DNA of 64,000 bases, taken from positions 37,997,247-38,061,246 of the forward strand of contig NC_079488.1 of assembly GCF_020520425.1 (NCBI RefSeq). The letters are read 5' to 3'. This stretch comes from Spinacia oleracea (lineage: Eukaryota; Streptophyta; Magnoliopsida; Caryophyllales; Amaranthaceae). This document shows positions 1 through 11,154 of this stretch, one piece after another. A model generated the notes under the pieces. That model did no database searches and had not been told where the DNA came from. It saw only the letters and a list, made by a program, of their open reading frames with translations. Each line of letters starts with the position of its first letter. The stretch's first letter is position 1. A program made the position numbers and the translations under genes.

Positions 1-1160
1 AGGAGTACTTCGCTCGTCGATAACTCCAGAGGCAGGATATCCTTACTAGCTCAGCATAAATAATTGAAGGGAAATGCGTTAACTATTAAACTAATCTGAG
101 TTGATTTTAGCAATATGCAACATATAATACTAGGATCGCGATTATCTGATTTAGATAGCATTAAGGGACCTAGCATGATAATCCAATTTCCCAAAAATAT
201 TATATTTGTTAGGCGTGATAGAACAATCAGATTTAGTTAGTTTAACAGTTCATAAAAAGGGCGAGGAAAGCAATTAAATCATCGAAAAGGGACACATTAC
301 GACGCACCCTTGAGAGGTGCGTCACGGTTCTCAGAAAACTAACCACTTTGACTTTGCTATTTATCCTTTTTATTTAACGAATCTCAATTATGGGACAGGA
401 TACGTTCTGTTCGATTTATGGATCGATTGCGACAGAACGCGTGAACAATTTCGCAGCGTGAGGCTTAGGCTAGGGGTTGGAGTCAATACTCAGAATATGA
501 ATTATGTGTGTTGTGTGTTCTTTTCACCTCGAATTTGGGGCTGTATTTATAGGGAAGAGTTCGTGGAAAGATAGAATTGCAGAGTTCTAATCCACAAAGA
601 ATTAGGAAAAAACACGTACCCAGGTATTTTCAGCGCCCAGGCGTGGGCGCCGAAGATTTCGGCGCCCAGAGCCAGGCGTTGAAAATAGGGTCTGGGCTGT
701 TTTCTTAGTCAGATTCGGATTCCTGAAATCCGTAGTGTTTGAGGCTTAATCGAGTCTATTAGTGTGTATCAATTTCATGACGGAATGCGTTTGGGCCCGT
801 TACGAACTCTAGGCTCGTTAGGATTTTAATTAATACGTAACTCTTATTTCCGAATCATATTAGGAAGAGGATTCTCGCAGTTTTCTATCTCATTTAGGAT
901 TTATGTTGGAGTGCAACACCTAATTCTGACAGGTTTCTATCTTTTATGACTTGCCACTTTTAGAATCTACCCTTTACGGCAGTTACTATTTTTAGCAGGT
1001 TTCCATAAATAGCAGGTTTCTATAAATAGCAGGTTTTGGGTGAAATGAAAAGGGGTAATGAGATTCGTTATTTTATAGGAGATGCGTTGTCAAGTGGAGA
1101 TTTATGCTTTCATCATCGAACCTTTCCTTTCGGGAATGGGGACAAAAGTAGGTGTCTACA
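1..1160 (-). mobile_element. E1 3' LTR (cut by window start)
   Basis: This aligns almost base for base with 11468-12623. About 313 bp of the LTR lie before the window. The inner edge, in element orientation, begins TGTAGACACC (plus-strand TGTCTACA ending at 1160). It contains one copy of the 56-bp GCGCCCAG cassette at 629-684. Small indels against the other LTR are visible, for example near 140 and 500. Confidence 0.88.
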
Positions 1161-1180
1161 GTTAGCCCCCACTTTGACTG
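1161..1180 (-). promoter_or_regulatory. E1 polypurine tract
   Basis: Read on the minus strand this is AAAGTGGGGGCTAAC directly before the TGTAGACACC LTR start, the expected place for plus-strand priming. A closely similar tract precedes the E2 LTR at 15261-15276. Further copies of the 'ccctcactttgtcattggg' theme lie at about 1368-1440 and may be duplicated tract sequence. Confidence 0.75.
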
Positions 1181-1682
1181 AGTCTTGGAGTAAGACGATG
1201 GTCAAAGTATTAGACGGAGTGCGTCACACAAGCCATGGTGTATGTGACCTGTTTTGCGAGGGTCTCACGAGCCCCCGAGTGATAACATTTGACTTAAGGG
1301 TCATCACTTTGAAATGTCGACATATCCCTCACGTGTCATTGAGATTTGTCAACGGATAGTATAGAATACTCCCTCACTTTGTCATTGGAAGTATCTAAAG
1401 AGGCGTAGAAACTCCCTCACTTTGTCATTGGGAGTAGCTACAGATGTTTTCGAAATCAAAGCTATAAAGTGTAATTGGGCCTAGCCAAGCCCAATCACGA
1501 GGTAAAAATGTTTTTAAAGATTCTCATTTTCAGGGCTAGCTAAACGAGAAAACCCCCTTGTTTTTATGGGACGTAAAACGAAGGAAAATCCAGCACATCG
1601 CTCTTTTTGGAAAAAACGGAAAACCAATCCTTTTAATTTTTTGGAAAAGGGAAAACCAGAAAAAGTTATCGCTGCAGCGACT

Positions 1683-2064
1683 AAGGACCTACGCAACTTG
1701 TGACGTAGACCCCGCCGGCTAAAGATGGCGAGCCTGTCCGCTAAGGGTGGACGCCCCGTCCGATAGAAGTGGACGAATCTATTTTGAAATTTGTTGTGTT
1801 TTTTTTGAAAATAAGGACCTACGTGGTTTGTGCCGTAGACCCCGCCGGCTGAAGATGGCGATCCTGTTTCATTTTGTTTTTGGAAGAGTCTTTTTTCGAA
1901 AACTGAGGACCTGCGCGGCTAGTGACGCAGACCCCGCCCGCTGAAGGTGGGCGAGCCCTGTCCGCTAAGGGTGGACGCCCCGCTCGCTGGAGGTGAGCGA
2001 ACCTGAATTCATTTTTTCGATTTGGGAACTCGCGTGGTTTGGGAACTGAAGATGGGCAAGTTCC
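1683..2064. repeat. Array of about ten small hairpins with covarying stems
   Basis: Three diverged units each start with a stem of the CTACG...CGTAG kind (1689-1708, 1819-1838) or CTGCG...CGCAG (1911-1930). Each is followed by 4-5-bp hairpins with a 9-10-nt loop resembling GCTRARGGT. Stems seen are CGCC/GGCG (1713-1730, 1843-1860), GTCC/GGAC (1736-1752, 1758-1774, 1960-1976), CGCCC/GGGCG (1935-1953) and CGCTC/GAGCG (1981-1999), plus a GGAACT/AGTTCC pair at 2042-2064. Loops are conserved while stem bases change in pairs. The array lies in non-coding E1 DNA between the antisense ORF and the 3' LTR. Function is unknown. Confidence 0.7.
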
Positions 2065-3136
2065 TATTTCTTTTGTTCTTTGTGATTTCTTTTGAGAATT
2101 TCTTTTTATTCATTCTTGCAAGAGCGAATTCTTTCGAGGGATGCTCGAATTTAGTTGTAACTTGAACGTGGGCTGACAACGTGTTCAGACGGACCTTTGT
2201 CTTGCGACCGTCTGCTTTCGTGATTTTGAGCTAGTCTTTACGGCTCGACTTTTGCCACTACTTGGTCTTTGATCAGAGGACCATGCACAAGTGTCAATGA
2301 CGACCTTTCTCTGAGGTCGAACCTGCGCTCTTTTTTTTGAGATATCCAAACATGAGATGGTGTATGGCGTAGTCCGGGAATGTGATCTTGATTGTGTGCT
2401 TCTTGTTGGAGTATATTTTTTCGCGAGCCTCCAAGCACTGGGGCTCGTCGGTCGTTTTTCGCATCTTGTAATCATGTTTGGGGTCATGCTCGTATGTGCG
2501 AGCGACCTTTTATAGTAGTGTGCTACTTTAGCTAAGCCGTGGAGTGCGACTTTAGTTTTCAGGCTACATCCGGTTTTAGCTTGGCCCGGATTAATCCTTT
2601 GACAGACAAACATTTTTTATTTGGAAAACCAACGACTTAACGACACACACTTTTGGTGTTTCGAAGAATGACCATGATATTTAACTTTTATTTTTTTTTT
2701 AAAAAAAAAAAAAAAAGTGTACATAAGCATTTTCTGAGACAAGTCTAAGTTTCGACCAAGTTCTAATGTTTATTTTTTTTTTGCTTATTTGGGAGCTAAA
2801 GGTGCTTTGGGCTTGATCCTACTTGCAATAGGGCCTCGTGTTTAGCAACACGGTTTTAAGTCCTTTCCTGTTCCGCGTTTTGTGAAATCCGGGCCTTGGG
2901 CTGCATTTCCAGCGCCCATGGCCAGGCGTTAAACATTTCGGCGCCCAGCCGTGGGCGCTGAAAGTCTTTTCCTGGTGATACTTGACTTTCGGATTTCCTA
3001 ACACGTTTCCGAATGGGATCAGGATGTCACTGGGTGCGTCCAGCTACATATAGGGGCTAGATACGTCCCTATTTTCCACCACTCTTAATTTCTTTCTCTC
3101 TTTTTTGCTGTGTTTTAATTACTCATTGCTTTTGCC
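2065..3136. other. E1 non-coding region upstream of antisense ORF
   Basis: I see no convincing gene. A minus-strand open frame at 2185-2613 has a basic, unfamiliar composition. A T/A homopolymer run lies at about 2688-2716. The 56-bp GC-rich cassette occurs at 2907-2963. The T-rich stretch at 3075-3120 just before the antisense ORF could be its 5' leader on the plus strand. Confidence 0.5.
2907..2963. repeat. 56-bp GCGCCCAG cassette (copy 2)
   Basis: Two imperfect palindromic halves, each around GCGCCCA..(T)GGGCG, are separated by a TTTCGG spacer. The same layout occurs at 629-684, 3835-3892, 5479-5535, 10311-10366 and 12090-12146. Confidence 0.8.
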
Positions 3137-3778
3137 ATGTCGATCCCTACTTTCTCACTCCAACGGACTGTTAGGCGTTGGCTACGGGCCCTTACTCCCA
3201 CAGAAAAGGTTTTGTTAAAAGAATACCACTTAGAGGCACTTTTAGGCTTACAACAAATTAATATTGATTATAACTTTCTGCATGTTGCCCTAAGCTTTTG
3301 GGACTCCGATCATCATGTTTTTGCCTTTCGGGGCAACGAAATATGTCCTTTGCCAGATGAATTTGCTGCGATCCTTGGTTATCCTACTAATGCTACTCCT
3401 GTTACTCCTGGCACTATTGAAGAGGGTAAAACAACCATAGGGGCTTTCCTAGGACTAGATGATAACATGTTTGCTGATATTGTTGTAGGTGACGAGGTTA
3501 ACTTGGCAAAACTTGTAAAACATCACTTTAGGCCTAGTAAGAATATGACCGAACAGAAATTGAATATTCGAGCCCTTGTATTTTTCTTGTTGAATCACTA
3601 TTTGCTGTCGAATGACAATGGTGCGTTCGGTGACATAAGGTTGATCCCCTTGATTAGCCAGATGTAAAGTTGCTATTCTATTATGCCGTTGGTTGTTGCC
3701 GAGACTTTGCTGAGTGCGGATGAGCTGAAGAAGGATACCAAATCTGAACATTTTAAGGGGAGCCCCCTATTACTGCAG

Positions 3779-3949
3779 GTAATCGATTTATCCTTGCGCA
3801 TGTATACACGTTTTTTTTTTGCGTACACAACGAGTTTCAGCGCCCAGGGCTGGGCGCTGGAATTTTCGGCGCCTGGTTCTGGGCGTTGAAACTGCGCACC
3901 AGGAACTGTTTTCTTTTATTATTTTTTTGATCGTGCCCGTTTTTTGCAG
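3779..3949 (+). other. Phase-0 GT-AG intron in E1 antisense ORF
   Basis: The donor is CAG|GTAATC and the acceptor is TTTTTTGCAG|ATT, 171 nt apart. The upstream frame ends on a whole codon (3776-3778) and the downstream frame resumes with a whole codon at 3950, so the protein motif is continuous only after removal. The intron holds a complete GCGCCCAG cassette (3835-3892). Confidence 0.75.
3835..3892. repeat. 56-bp GCGCCCAG cassette (copy 3, inside intron)
   Basis: The same two-half structure as the other copies, sitting within the predicted intron. It may have arrived by insertion and would be removed from a spliced plus-strand transcript. Confidence 0.8.
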
Positions 3950-4927
3950 ATTTGGCTCGCGGAACGGCTTAGACTTTTGGAAGCTCCTGCCGATCCTAAA
4001 CATTATCGCCCTATAGCCTTGGATAACCGAAAATACTTGCACCAAGGCCAGGACGAGGCCGAATGGACCTCCTTTTTTACTTATGGCATTTGTTCTATTA
4101 AGTGGGTGGTACCATGGTGGGGTTTGACTACTATGACAGGGGGTTCCGATGTATCGGTTTATGTTTCCATGTTGGGGCTATCTCGTCCCATTTATATTTT
4201 CCCTTACCGAGTCATGCGTCAATATGGTTTAAGGCAGAATATCCCCTTTTCTGATACGGTACCACCTAAGGTAGCGGCCTTTTCACAAACACGGGTTCTA
4301 GCGTGGGCTAAGTATTATGATGGTCTCCCGCGTTGGGCCGTAGCTACAAATGGCTTTGTGGGTCTTTCTGAAAACTACAAGTTGTGGATGAGCTCCGATG
4401 ATAAAGATGTGAGGACCGAGGCTCAAAATGGGGAGCCGGCTGAGCTTTTTATACCTCGTATTCGTGTTAAGTATGAGGGTTCTGATTCTGCCAAACCTCG
4501 TACCTATAGTATTAAGACTGTGAAAGCTCGTCCTGATCGAAAGCGAAAGGAAGTTCCTCCCCGTTCCAATTTCCGGCCTAAAAAGATGCCTAACATGAAG
4601 GGGCCTGCTGTTGTTAAAAGAAATGCAAGCTCTCGCGGAGATCGTCGCAGAAACAATGCATGGGTTAGGAAGGCTCAGCCGCCTGTAGAAACAGTGGCTA
4701 GTCTAGTTGATGATAATAATCCTTCTCCCACCATTGTATGTGCCCTTGAGGCTGAGCGGGCTATAACTGAGAATGTTTCTGAAGCCTTGGCATCTTTGGA
4801 AGTTAGTGTCCAGGAGCCGGTTCTTATGGAGATTGATATTGGGGCAGCGCAGAAGACTGTGGGGGTGGATCCTGCGAATATTGCCCTCTACAAGACTTTA
4901 TTTGATGATCCGGAAGAACTAGAGTAG

Positions 4928-6269
4928 TGTAGTTCTTGCTAGGGTGTAGGTGCCCTTTATTTATTTCAGTTGTGTTTGTTTTTATTCTTAGCACTTTTGT
5001 TTTCCTTCTTATTATTTTTTCAATAAAGGCGTATTTTTATTTTTCATTTTCATTTATTTTGTTTCTCCTCTTTTTTATGTTTTTATATGTCTAACACTGT
5101 TTGCACAAAGAATTTGTGTTTTTTTTTTATTGGACCGAATCCTTGGTAAGGATTGCCTACGTATCTTGTCAGAATCAGGTCGCGCGTAGTTCTAGCATAA
5201 GTTCTAGTATGCCGGATTTCGGTAGATATGCCCTGAGGTGGAAGCATATTACTTAATCGGTCAAATGAGTGAAGTATTATCATTATTTTCATTTGCCGTT
5301 TTTTTTTGCCATAAGTCGCGTAAAATATGAAATTCGAAATTCGACTAATTTGTATGGCTATATTCTTGGTAAGCCTATTTGGATACGTACTATACCCCCC
5401 AAGTGTTCGTTATTTTTCCGTTGTGTGCGGATAAAATGACGAGCACTTCTGGAAAGAAAATTTTTGGCAGGCAGAGAGTTTCAACGCCCAGGCTGGGGCG
5501 TCAAAGATTTCGGCGCCCAGCCCTGGGCGCTGAAAAATGACTTGGGCGGTCAATTTTTGACGCTTTGCTTCACATGTTCTTGCATTTATTTCCTTTTTTG
5601 TGCCTTGATTTTTTGCTCGTATTTAAAGTCAATTTTGAGGCTATTTTGGAGGCTTTTTTGACTGTTAGCGTAGGCATTTTTGTCCGGATTAATTTTTTCT
5701 ATTCGTGACTCGAAACAGTTTTGAAAATGGAGTTAGGGTGCGGAATTTATGAAGATCTTTGTGTAGGCTTTTGAGGTGGGTTGAGGTGCGTGTCGTTTTT
5801 GAAGGATTGGTGGGGGTTATATTTTATTAATTCCCCTTTTAAGCAACATTTGCTTTTGTTTTGGATTTTGATTTCCTTTGATTTCTTTGGGTTGTGTGGG
5901 TTGATTTTTATGGTTGCACTGGTTGACTTTTATGTTTTGGGGATATGAATGGGATGGTGCGGTTTGTGGGTTTCGGGAATTGGCTCCCATGGCACTATTT
6001 CAAAATCGAGTGGGCTTTGTTTGTTGGGCCTAAATTGGGCCGCCTCTTTATTTTTGCAAGTACATTTGGTGCTTTATTTAGTGTTAGAATAAAAGATTTT
6101 TTTAGGAGAAATATTACGCCTTTATTGATTCAGAAAGTAAAGAAAACACACTGAAATAAAACTGACCTATATTCTAAGGGGCCTTAGGACCATCTAAAGT
6201 CTCTATTATATTTTTTCTACCAATCTAAAGAACTACTAGGCGCTTTTTACTAATGGTGCTCTATGTGGC
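4928..6269. other. E1 spacer between antisense ORF and protease
   Basis: No coding region is recognised. The stretch is T-rich and contains one GCGCCCAG cassette at 5479-5535. Convergent transcripts from the antisense ORF and from gag-protease would both terminate here. In an autonomous relative this is where reverse transcriptase to integrase would sit, and none of it is visible. Confidence 0.55.
5479..5535. repeat. 56-bp GCGCCCAG cassette (copy 4)
   Basis: The first half is altered to AACGCCCAGGCTGGGGCG and the second half is well preserved. Confidence 0.75.
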
Positions 6270-9200
6270 TCAAGCCTGGGGTTTAGTCTCATAAAACTTC
6301 GGTCCTTCACCGGTACTCATCTTGAATTCCATTCTTTTTGCATTGACCCACTGATATGTCTTCACCCATCCGTTCTCGATCTCTTCTAGTGTTGATGTAG
6401 GAGAGATTAACCGGGTTGGATCGAAACCTTCATCTTGTAAAGCTAGGGTAGTCATCACAGTCTCGTTCTCCATAGGCCTCGATTCGTTAAACAATGTCCA
6501 TAGAGCCTGGTTGTCCAATATTTCAGCTGTTTTAGTCTTGGTGAGGTGGGGTGCCTCATCCAAGGTGTGGCAGTCATGGAAAATTTCAAATCCGGGTTTT
6601 AGCAAGCCATCCTGAACGAAGGGTTCAGGGAAATCACAGCATGGGTGTTCTTCTCCTACCCGAACGAACATCCCGTTAAGGGTCCTTTGATATGGGGGAA
6701 GGAGGGTGGTTTGTTTGGCTTTGTTAAGGCATAGCCCAGACAGGCGGTCAGTAATATCTTCCTCCGTTGGTTCATAGCCTAAGCCAAAGGGAGTAGATTT
6801 GTTGGGAAAAGGATGGAATGTGCATTCCTTCTTCCTTATGCCCAATGGGGTTCCTGGGAAATAACCTTGAGCTAGCAGCATTCTAGGGATGACCCGGGAT
6901 GCATGCGGGTCTAGGAATGCTGGATCATAGTCTTCAATGAACTGGATTGCTTCTTCCATTTGAAACCCATAAAGGTCGTCTGTAGTTTCGGCCGTTCCAA
7001 CCATAGTACAACTGATGTCGAGAGGAGGGGCGCGGATTTCTAGTATTACCCCGTTATGGTTAAATTTAACCATTTGGTGCAGGGTAGAAGCCACACCTCC
7101 TAAGTCATGGAGCCAAGGTCGCCCCAAGAGGAGGTTGAAAGTGGGCTTGATGTCGATTATTTGAAACTTCGTGGTGCGTGCCACATGCCCTGTTTGTATG
7201 GTGAGGTTGATTTTTCCCAATACAGGCCTTCGGGAGTTGTCATAAGCTCGTACCCCTTGCGTGGAGGTTTGGAAGTCATCGTTCCTAGCCCCAAGCAATG
7301 GGCGGTTCGCAATGGGCAGACATTAACCGCCGAACCATTATCTACGAGCGCTAGGGGGATGTTTTGTCCTTTGCATCCAACCACTAGATAAAGGGCTTTA
7401 TTGTGAGCACCCCCCTCTTTGGGTAAGTCTTTATCAGTGAAAACTATGGCCTTTTCTCCGGCATCTCTCGTGACATGGCTAACCAATGAGTCAGGTGTGA
7501 TATCTGTAGGTACTGAGATGAGGTCGAGTGAGCGAATAAGCTTTTCGCGATGTTCCTTTGAAGTACACATGAGATCCCAGATGGTAATCTCGGCCTTGGT
7601 TCTTTTTAGTTGTTTCAGGAGAGGATTTTCAATGACTTCTGCGACGGTGGCGTGCCGTCCATTCTCAGGAGTTTGCCTAACCGGGATGTCGTCCATAGGA
7701 GGTGGGTGAATATCCGGTTGGTATATTCTTCCGGATCGGGTGAGATTGTCGACCTCGGGCTCCTGAGGGGTGGTGTCAATGAGAGCATACCCGGGCCAAG
7801 TTTCGGTGAAGAGGTCCTGGCCCGACACTTGAGATAGGTAAATATCTTCAGCATCATCATCCCACACACCGCACACTTCTCTCTCGATTCGATTCATAGG
7901 GACCACAGCGAGTGGTGCACCTGGAGGCGTGATGTACACCGTGGGGTCGAAGTTCTCTGGTTGGTCGAGAGAGATGTGACAAGATCCGAGTGGGCTCTTA
8001 TTGTTATTGGGTTTGCCAACGTTAGGGAGAGGTATCACTTCATCCTCTATCATGTCCTGGATCGTATGTTTTAGATTCCAGCAGTTTTCAGTGTCATGCC
8101 CATTTCCTTGATGGAATTTGCAGTAAGTACCTTCGACCCAATATTTGCCCTTGACAGGAGGGTCACGGGTGGGGCCTACAGGTAGGGGTGTTCATAAAAA
8201 ACCATAACCGCGTACCGTACCGAAAACCGAAAAAACCGACCTAAATGGGCGGTAAACCGAACCGGAAAAATAATATAAACGGTTACGGTAACCGAACTGG
8301 CAAAATTAACGGTTAAACGGGTCGGTTATGGTTACAATTTTTGACAAAACGGTTAACCGAATAAACCGAAACTTATTTTTTCAAAAAAATTATTCAATTT
8401 GATTTAGTTGAAGGTGACAAAATCACAAAATTATAGGTGAAGTATTTTAGTAAAAAAATGTTTGTTTGTGCACAACTAGCCCAATTAGTGTACTTACTTC
8501 TTAGGCTCTTAGCCCATTAGTCCTTTCTTGAAACAATAAGTACGTTACTTCGTAATTTTGTTTGAATTTGATGAAATTGTGTAATTTTAGACGTTGTTTA
8601 GACTTATTTGTCTTTGACTTGATCTTCTATTTCAAATTGTTGTTTTTTGTAAAAAAAATAATACGATAAATGTGATCCAAAATAAAAATAAATAATTTAA
8701 TAGCGGTTTATGGTTAACCGGGTAACCGTACTGAAACCGCGGTTAACCGTTTAAACGGTAACCGGTTTAAACGGTACGGTTACGGTTCATGAAAATGCCG
8801 AACCGAAATTTTCGGTTACCGAACCGAATCCAATTTCGGGACGGTTAACCACCCATGAACACCCCTACCTACAGGTCTCAACTTTCCTTGATTGGTTAGT
8901 CTTTCAAAGGCTTGTACCAAAGTCGACCCGAGTGGGGCAAACTTTCGGTCTCGGACCCATCTTCCAGGGCTTCTTCGGGCGGGAGTCTCTTCTACAGCAT
9001 GGACTTCTTGGGCTTGGGATGTGTTACCCCGATTATAGGTGTTGTTTTTATATGTGGGTTTGCTTTGTATGGTTTTGGCGAGGTCGTCCTCAATCTTTAT
9101 TCCCACATCATAAACTCTTTTGAAAGTGTCAAGTCCCAGGTACCTAAGGTGTTGTCTGTAAGCCGGGTCCAGGTTGTCAATGAATTTTTGGACCAATTCT

Positions 9201-9928
9201 GTTTCTGGAGGCCTATTGATTAGCTGGGCCGCCTGGTCCCTCCATATAGCAAAGTAGGTCGTGAAACCCTCATTTTTCTTTTGGAAGAGAACTTCCAGCT
9301 CGCGCATGGTGACTTGGAAATCAATGTTCGACGAGTATTGCTTGATGAAGACATTGACAAAGTCTTCCCAAGTGGGGAAGAGCTTAGGGTCCTGGTGATA
9401 GTACCATTTGAGCGGCACAGGTTCCAAGGATAAAGGAAAGACAGGTAAATACATGGACTTGTCCACGCCTTTCAAGTTCATGGCATTCACAAAGCTTAGT
9501 AGATGATCACGGGGGTTGTCCGTGGCCTTGAACTTTGGTAAGTCAGATGAACTGAACTTTTATGGTAGTTTGCCAGGAAAAGGTACAGGATCGAGGGAGA
9601 AGTATTTGCTCCCCATGGTTTGTTGTAGGACCATTTTTTCAATCCTCTTCTCGTTATCGAGGTCATTTTTGGCTTGCGCAGCCGCTAAAGCTTCATTTTC
9701 CATTTTCAATTGGCCCATAAGTTGGGTCATTTGGACCATCTGGTCTCGCAAATCTTCGATGGACATGTTTGAAGGTGTGAATCGAGGTTGGGGAAGCGGA
9801 GATCCTTGAAATGGGGGACGACGGACGGAGCTTGGAGTCACTAAACCTGATGTTGGCGATGTATCTTCGAGACGCACTAACCGTTGATTCCCTGATCGGC
9901 ACCAAGTGGCAGGACCAGTCCTAGGCAT
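6270..9928 (-). pseudogene. E1 gag-protease (broken)
   Basis: The minus-strand frame starts at ATG 9928. It carries a Gag N-terminal helical region (MSIEDLRDQMVQMTQLMGQL), the retrotransposon Gag domain (motifs PLKWYYHQDP and FPTWEDFVNVFIKQY, at 9419-9336), a degenerate zinc-knuckle-like CKFHQGNGHDTENC at about 8130-8089, and an aspartic protease region with LVDNGSAVNV at about 7348. The DNG(S) form is common in this lineage. Three breaks are visible: an in-frame TAA at 9560-9562, the hAT-type insertion 8183-8867, and a one-base frameshift near 7285 where the frame changes within the protease. The reading frame otherwise runs through to the stop at 6270. Gag would form particles and protease would mature them. 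No pol follows. Confidence 0.85.
8183..8867. mobile_element. hAT-type MITE with 8-bp target duplication
   Basis: The terminal inverted repeat is TAGGGGTGTTCAT at one end and ATGAACACCCCTA at the other. It is flanked by a perfect 8-bp duplication CCTACAGG (8175-8182 and 8868-8875), the hallmark of hAT elements. The arms are dense in AACCGAA/CGGTTA words and the middle is AT-rich. There is no transposase. Insertion plus duplication totals 693 bp, so the gag frame is not shifted. Confidence 0.92.
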
Positions 9929-11133
9929 AAGATAAGCTAAAGTTTAGGTTCCCAAAGTTTCAAGCATTACTTACTCTAGAATTCGACTCTCTCTATTGGT
10001 TTTTTGCTCTTTCTTTTATTGGTATACTTTTGGTTTTTTTTTCTTTTGGTCATTCTTTGGATTTTCGAAACACTTGCCCGTGTGACATTCATAATTGTTA
10101 GCATGTTCGGTTTTTAGTGCCGAGCATTGTCGTCGTAGGAGGCCTAACAACGACGCAAAGAGTTATTAATTTTTTACGAGTCGCTTTTGAAATCCAGTGC
10201 TTTTCTTACGCCTCGTAGCAATTCTTTTTACGAACATTTTTTGTGCTACGTATTTTCCTTTTGCGCGGGCACCGAGGCTGCTGCGCCTGACCAGAAGGCC
10301 AAGCAGCAACTTCAGCGCCCAGCGAGGGGCGTGAGAAATTCTGGCGCCCAGCCAGGGGCGTTGAAAATGCGTCCCTGGCTGATTCTCGTTTTCTGTTTAC
10401 GTCTTCTTTTTGTTTATGCGACTTCGATTTGCGTGCTTGCCTAATAACGTCCTTTACGTGTTGTGCAGCGTTTGTGGGATTCGTTACAGGCCATCCCGAG
10501 CGTCGCTTATTTTTGTGGCGATCATTTGGGTTTTGGAACACGTATTTCGGTATAACTCTTTGGCAAATTAGTCTATGAATGTTTGGGCAATTTTTAATGT
10601 CGTTGGTTTTTTTCTAGGATAGCTTATCACACACAATCATATATTTCGCTACACATAACTAACATTTATCATGAGGCGATAATAACATGTCATGTAGTTT
10701 ATGATAGGCTTCTATGGGTAGTTATTTGCGCCTGGCTTGGTACCGCTTCTATCGTAGATCCAACACATGCCCCGGTCGAGGTAGTGTCTTCAACAGACGA
10801 ATTTCGCTCAAGAGGCCAACCCGCAAGTGCAAGCCAAGGGGGCATGCAGGCGAGAGGGACCTAATGAGCGAGCGATTGGGTTCGGGATAGGTGTACTACC
10901 TGCACAAGTACCTAGTGGGCAACATGCGCGGCGTATGCACCCCCCTATTGGCGAAAAAAGGTATCCTTAGTCCCAACTCCCGAGGGAGCCGAGATTCGTT
11001 ATGCGGTTCTGCCCGTTCACATTAATATGCTGATTTTCAGGTCGTCCCAACTTGATGGGGAAATAAACGCGGGGTAGGATCGTTTCACCCTTCGGCTATT
11101 TTGATTACCTACAAGCACGAGTATTTCCTTCAC
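9929..11133. other. E1 5' untranslated leader
   Basis: About 1.2 kb lie between the primer binding site and the gag start. No gene is recognised. A GCGCCCAG cassette lies at 10311-10366. The more GC-rich stretch at 10720-11100 is probably the structured leader near the primer site. Confidence 0.55.
10311..10366. repeat. 56-bp GCGCCCAG cassette (copy 5)
   Basis: Both halves are present, with GGGGCGT in place of GGGCGC/T on the distal sides. This copy lies in the E1 leader. Confidence 0.75.
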
Positions 11134-11153
11134 TATCCCCAGCGGAGTCGCCA
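11134..11153 (-). promoter_or_regulatory. E1 primer binding site
   Basis: The minus strand reads TGGCGACTCCGCTGGGGATA, one base inside the 5' LTR end. TGGCGA matches a tRNA 3' end of TCGCCA, as described for tRNA-Arg-primed Tat/Ogre elements. This fixes the element's orientation as minus. Confidence 0.85.
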
Positions 11154-11154
11154 C

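Larger units (their letters stand above)
3137..4927 (+). pseudogene. E1 antisense extra ORF (DUF7745-like), intron-containing, one nonsense codon
   Basis: This ORF runs opposite to the element's own gag. Exon 1 is 3137-3778 and exon 2 is 3950-4927, joined in phase 0, about 539 codons. The N-terminal half has the pattern of plant transposon-associated domains of the DUF7745/plant-mobile-domain kind: a leader helix, then FWDSDHHVF (about residues 57-65), a PLPDEFAAILGY-type motif, then a LLLQ/IWLAERL junction exactly across the intron. The C-terminal part is basic (RKRKEVPPR) and low in complexity, then acidic at the end. An in-frame TAA at 3665-3667 interrupts exon 1, with the frame unchanged on both sides. 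The ATG at 3137 opens the conserved region. Antisense ORFs of this kind are known in Tat elements, but their role is not. The exact Pfam name is from memory. Confidence 0.75.

Noticed and set aside
1683..2064. Cluster of tRNA genes or a CRISPR-like array
   Set aside because: Hairpins lack tRNA arms, and the units are not equal repeats with unique spacers. The context is a plant retrotransposon.
2185..2613. 142-codon open frame on the minus strand
   Set aside because: Basic, low-complexity composition, no recognisable motif, inside non-coding E1 sequence.
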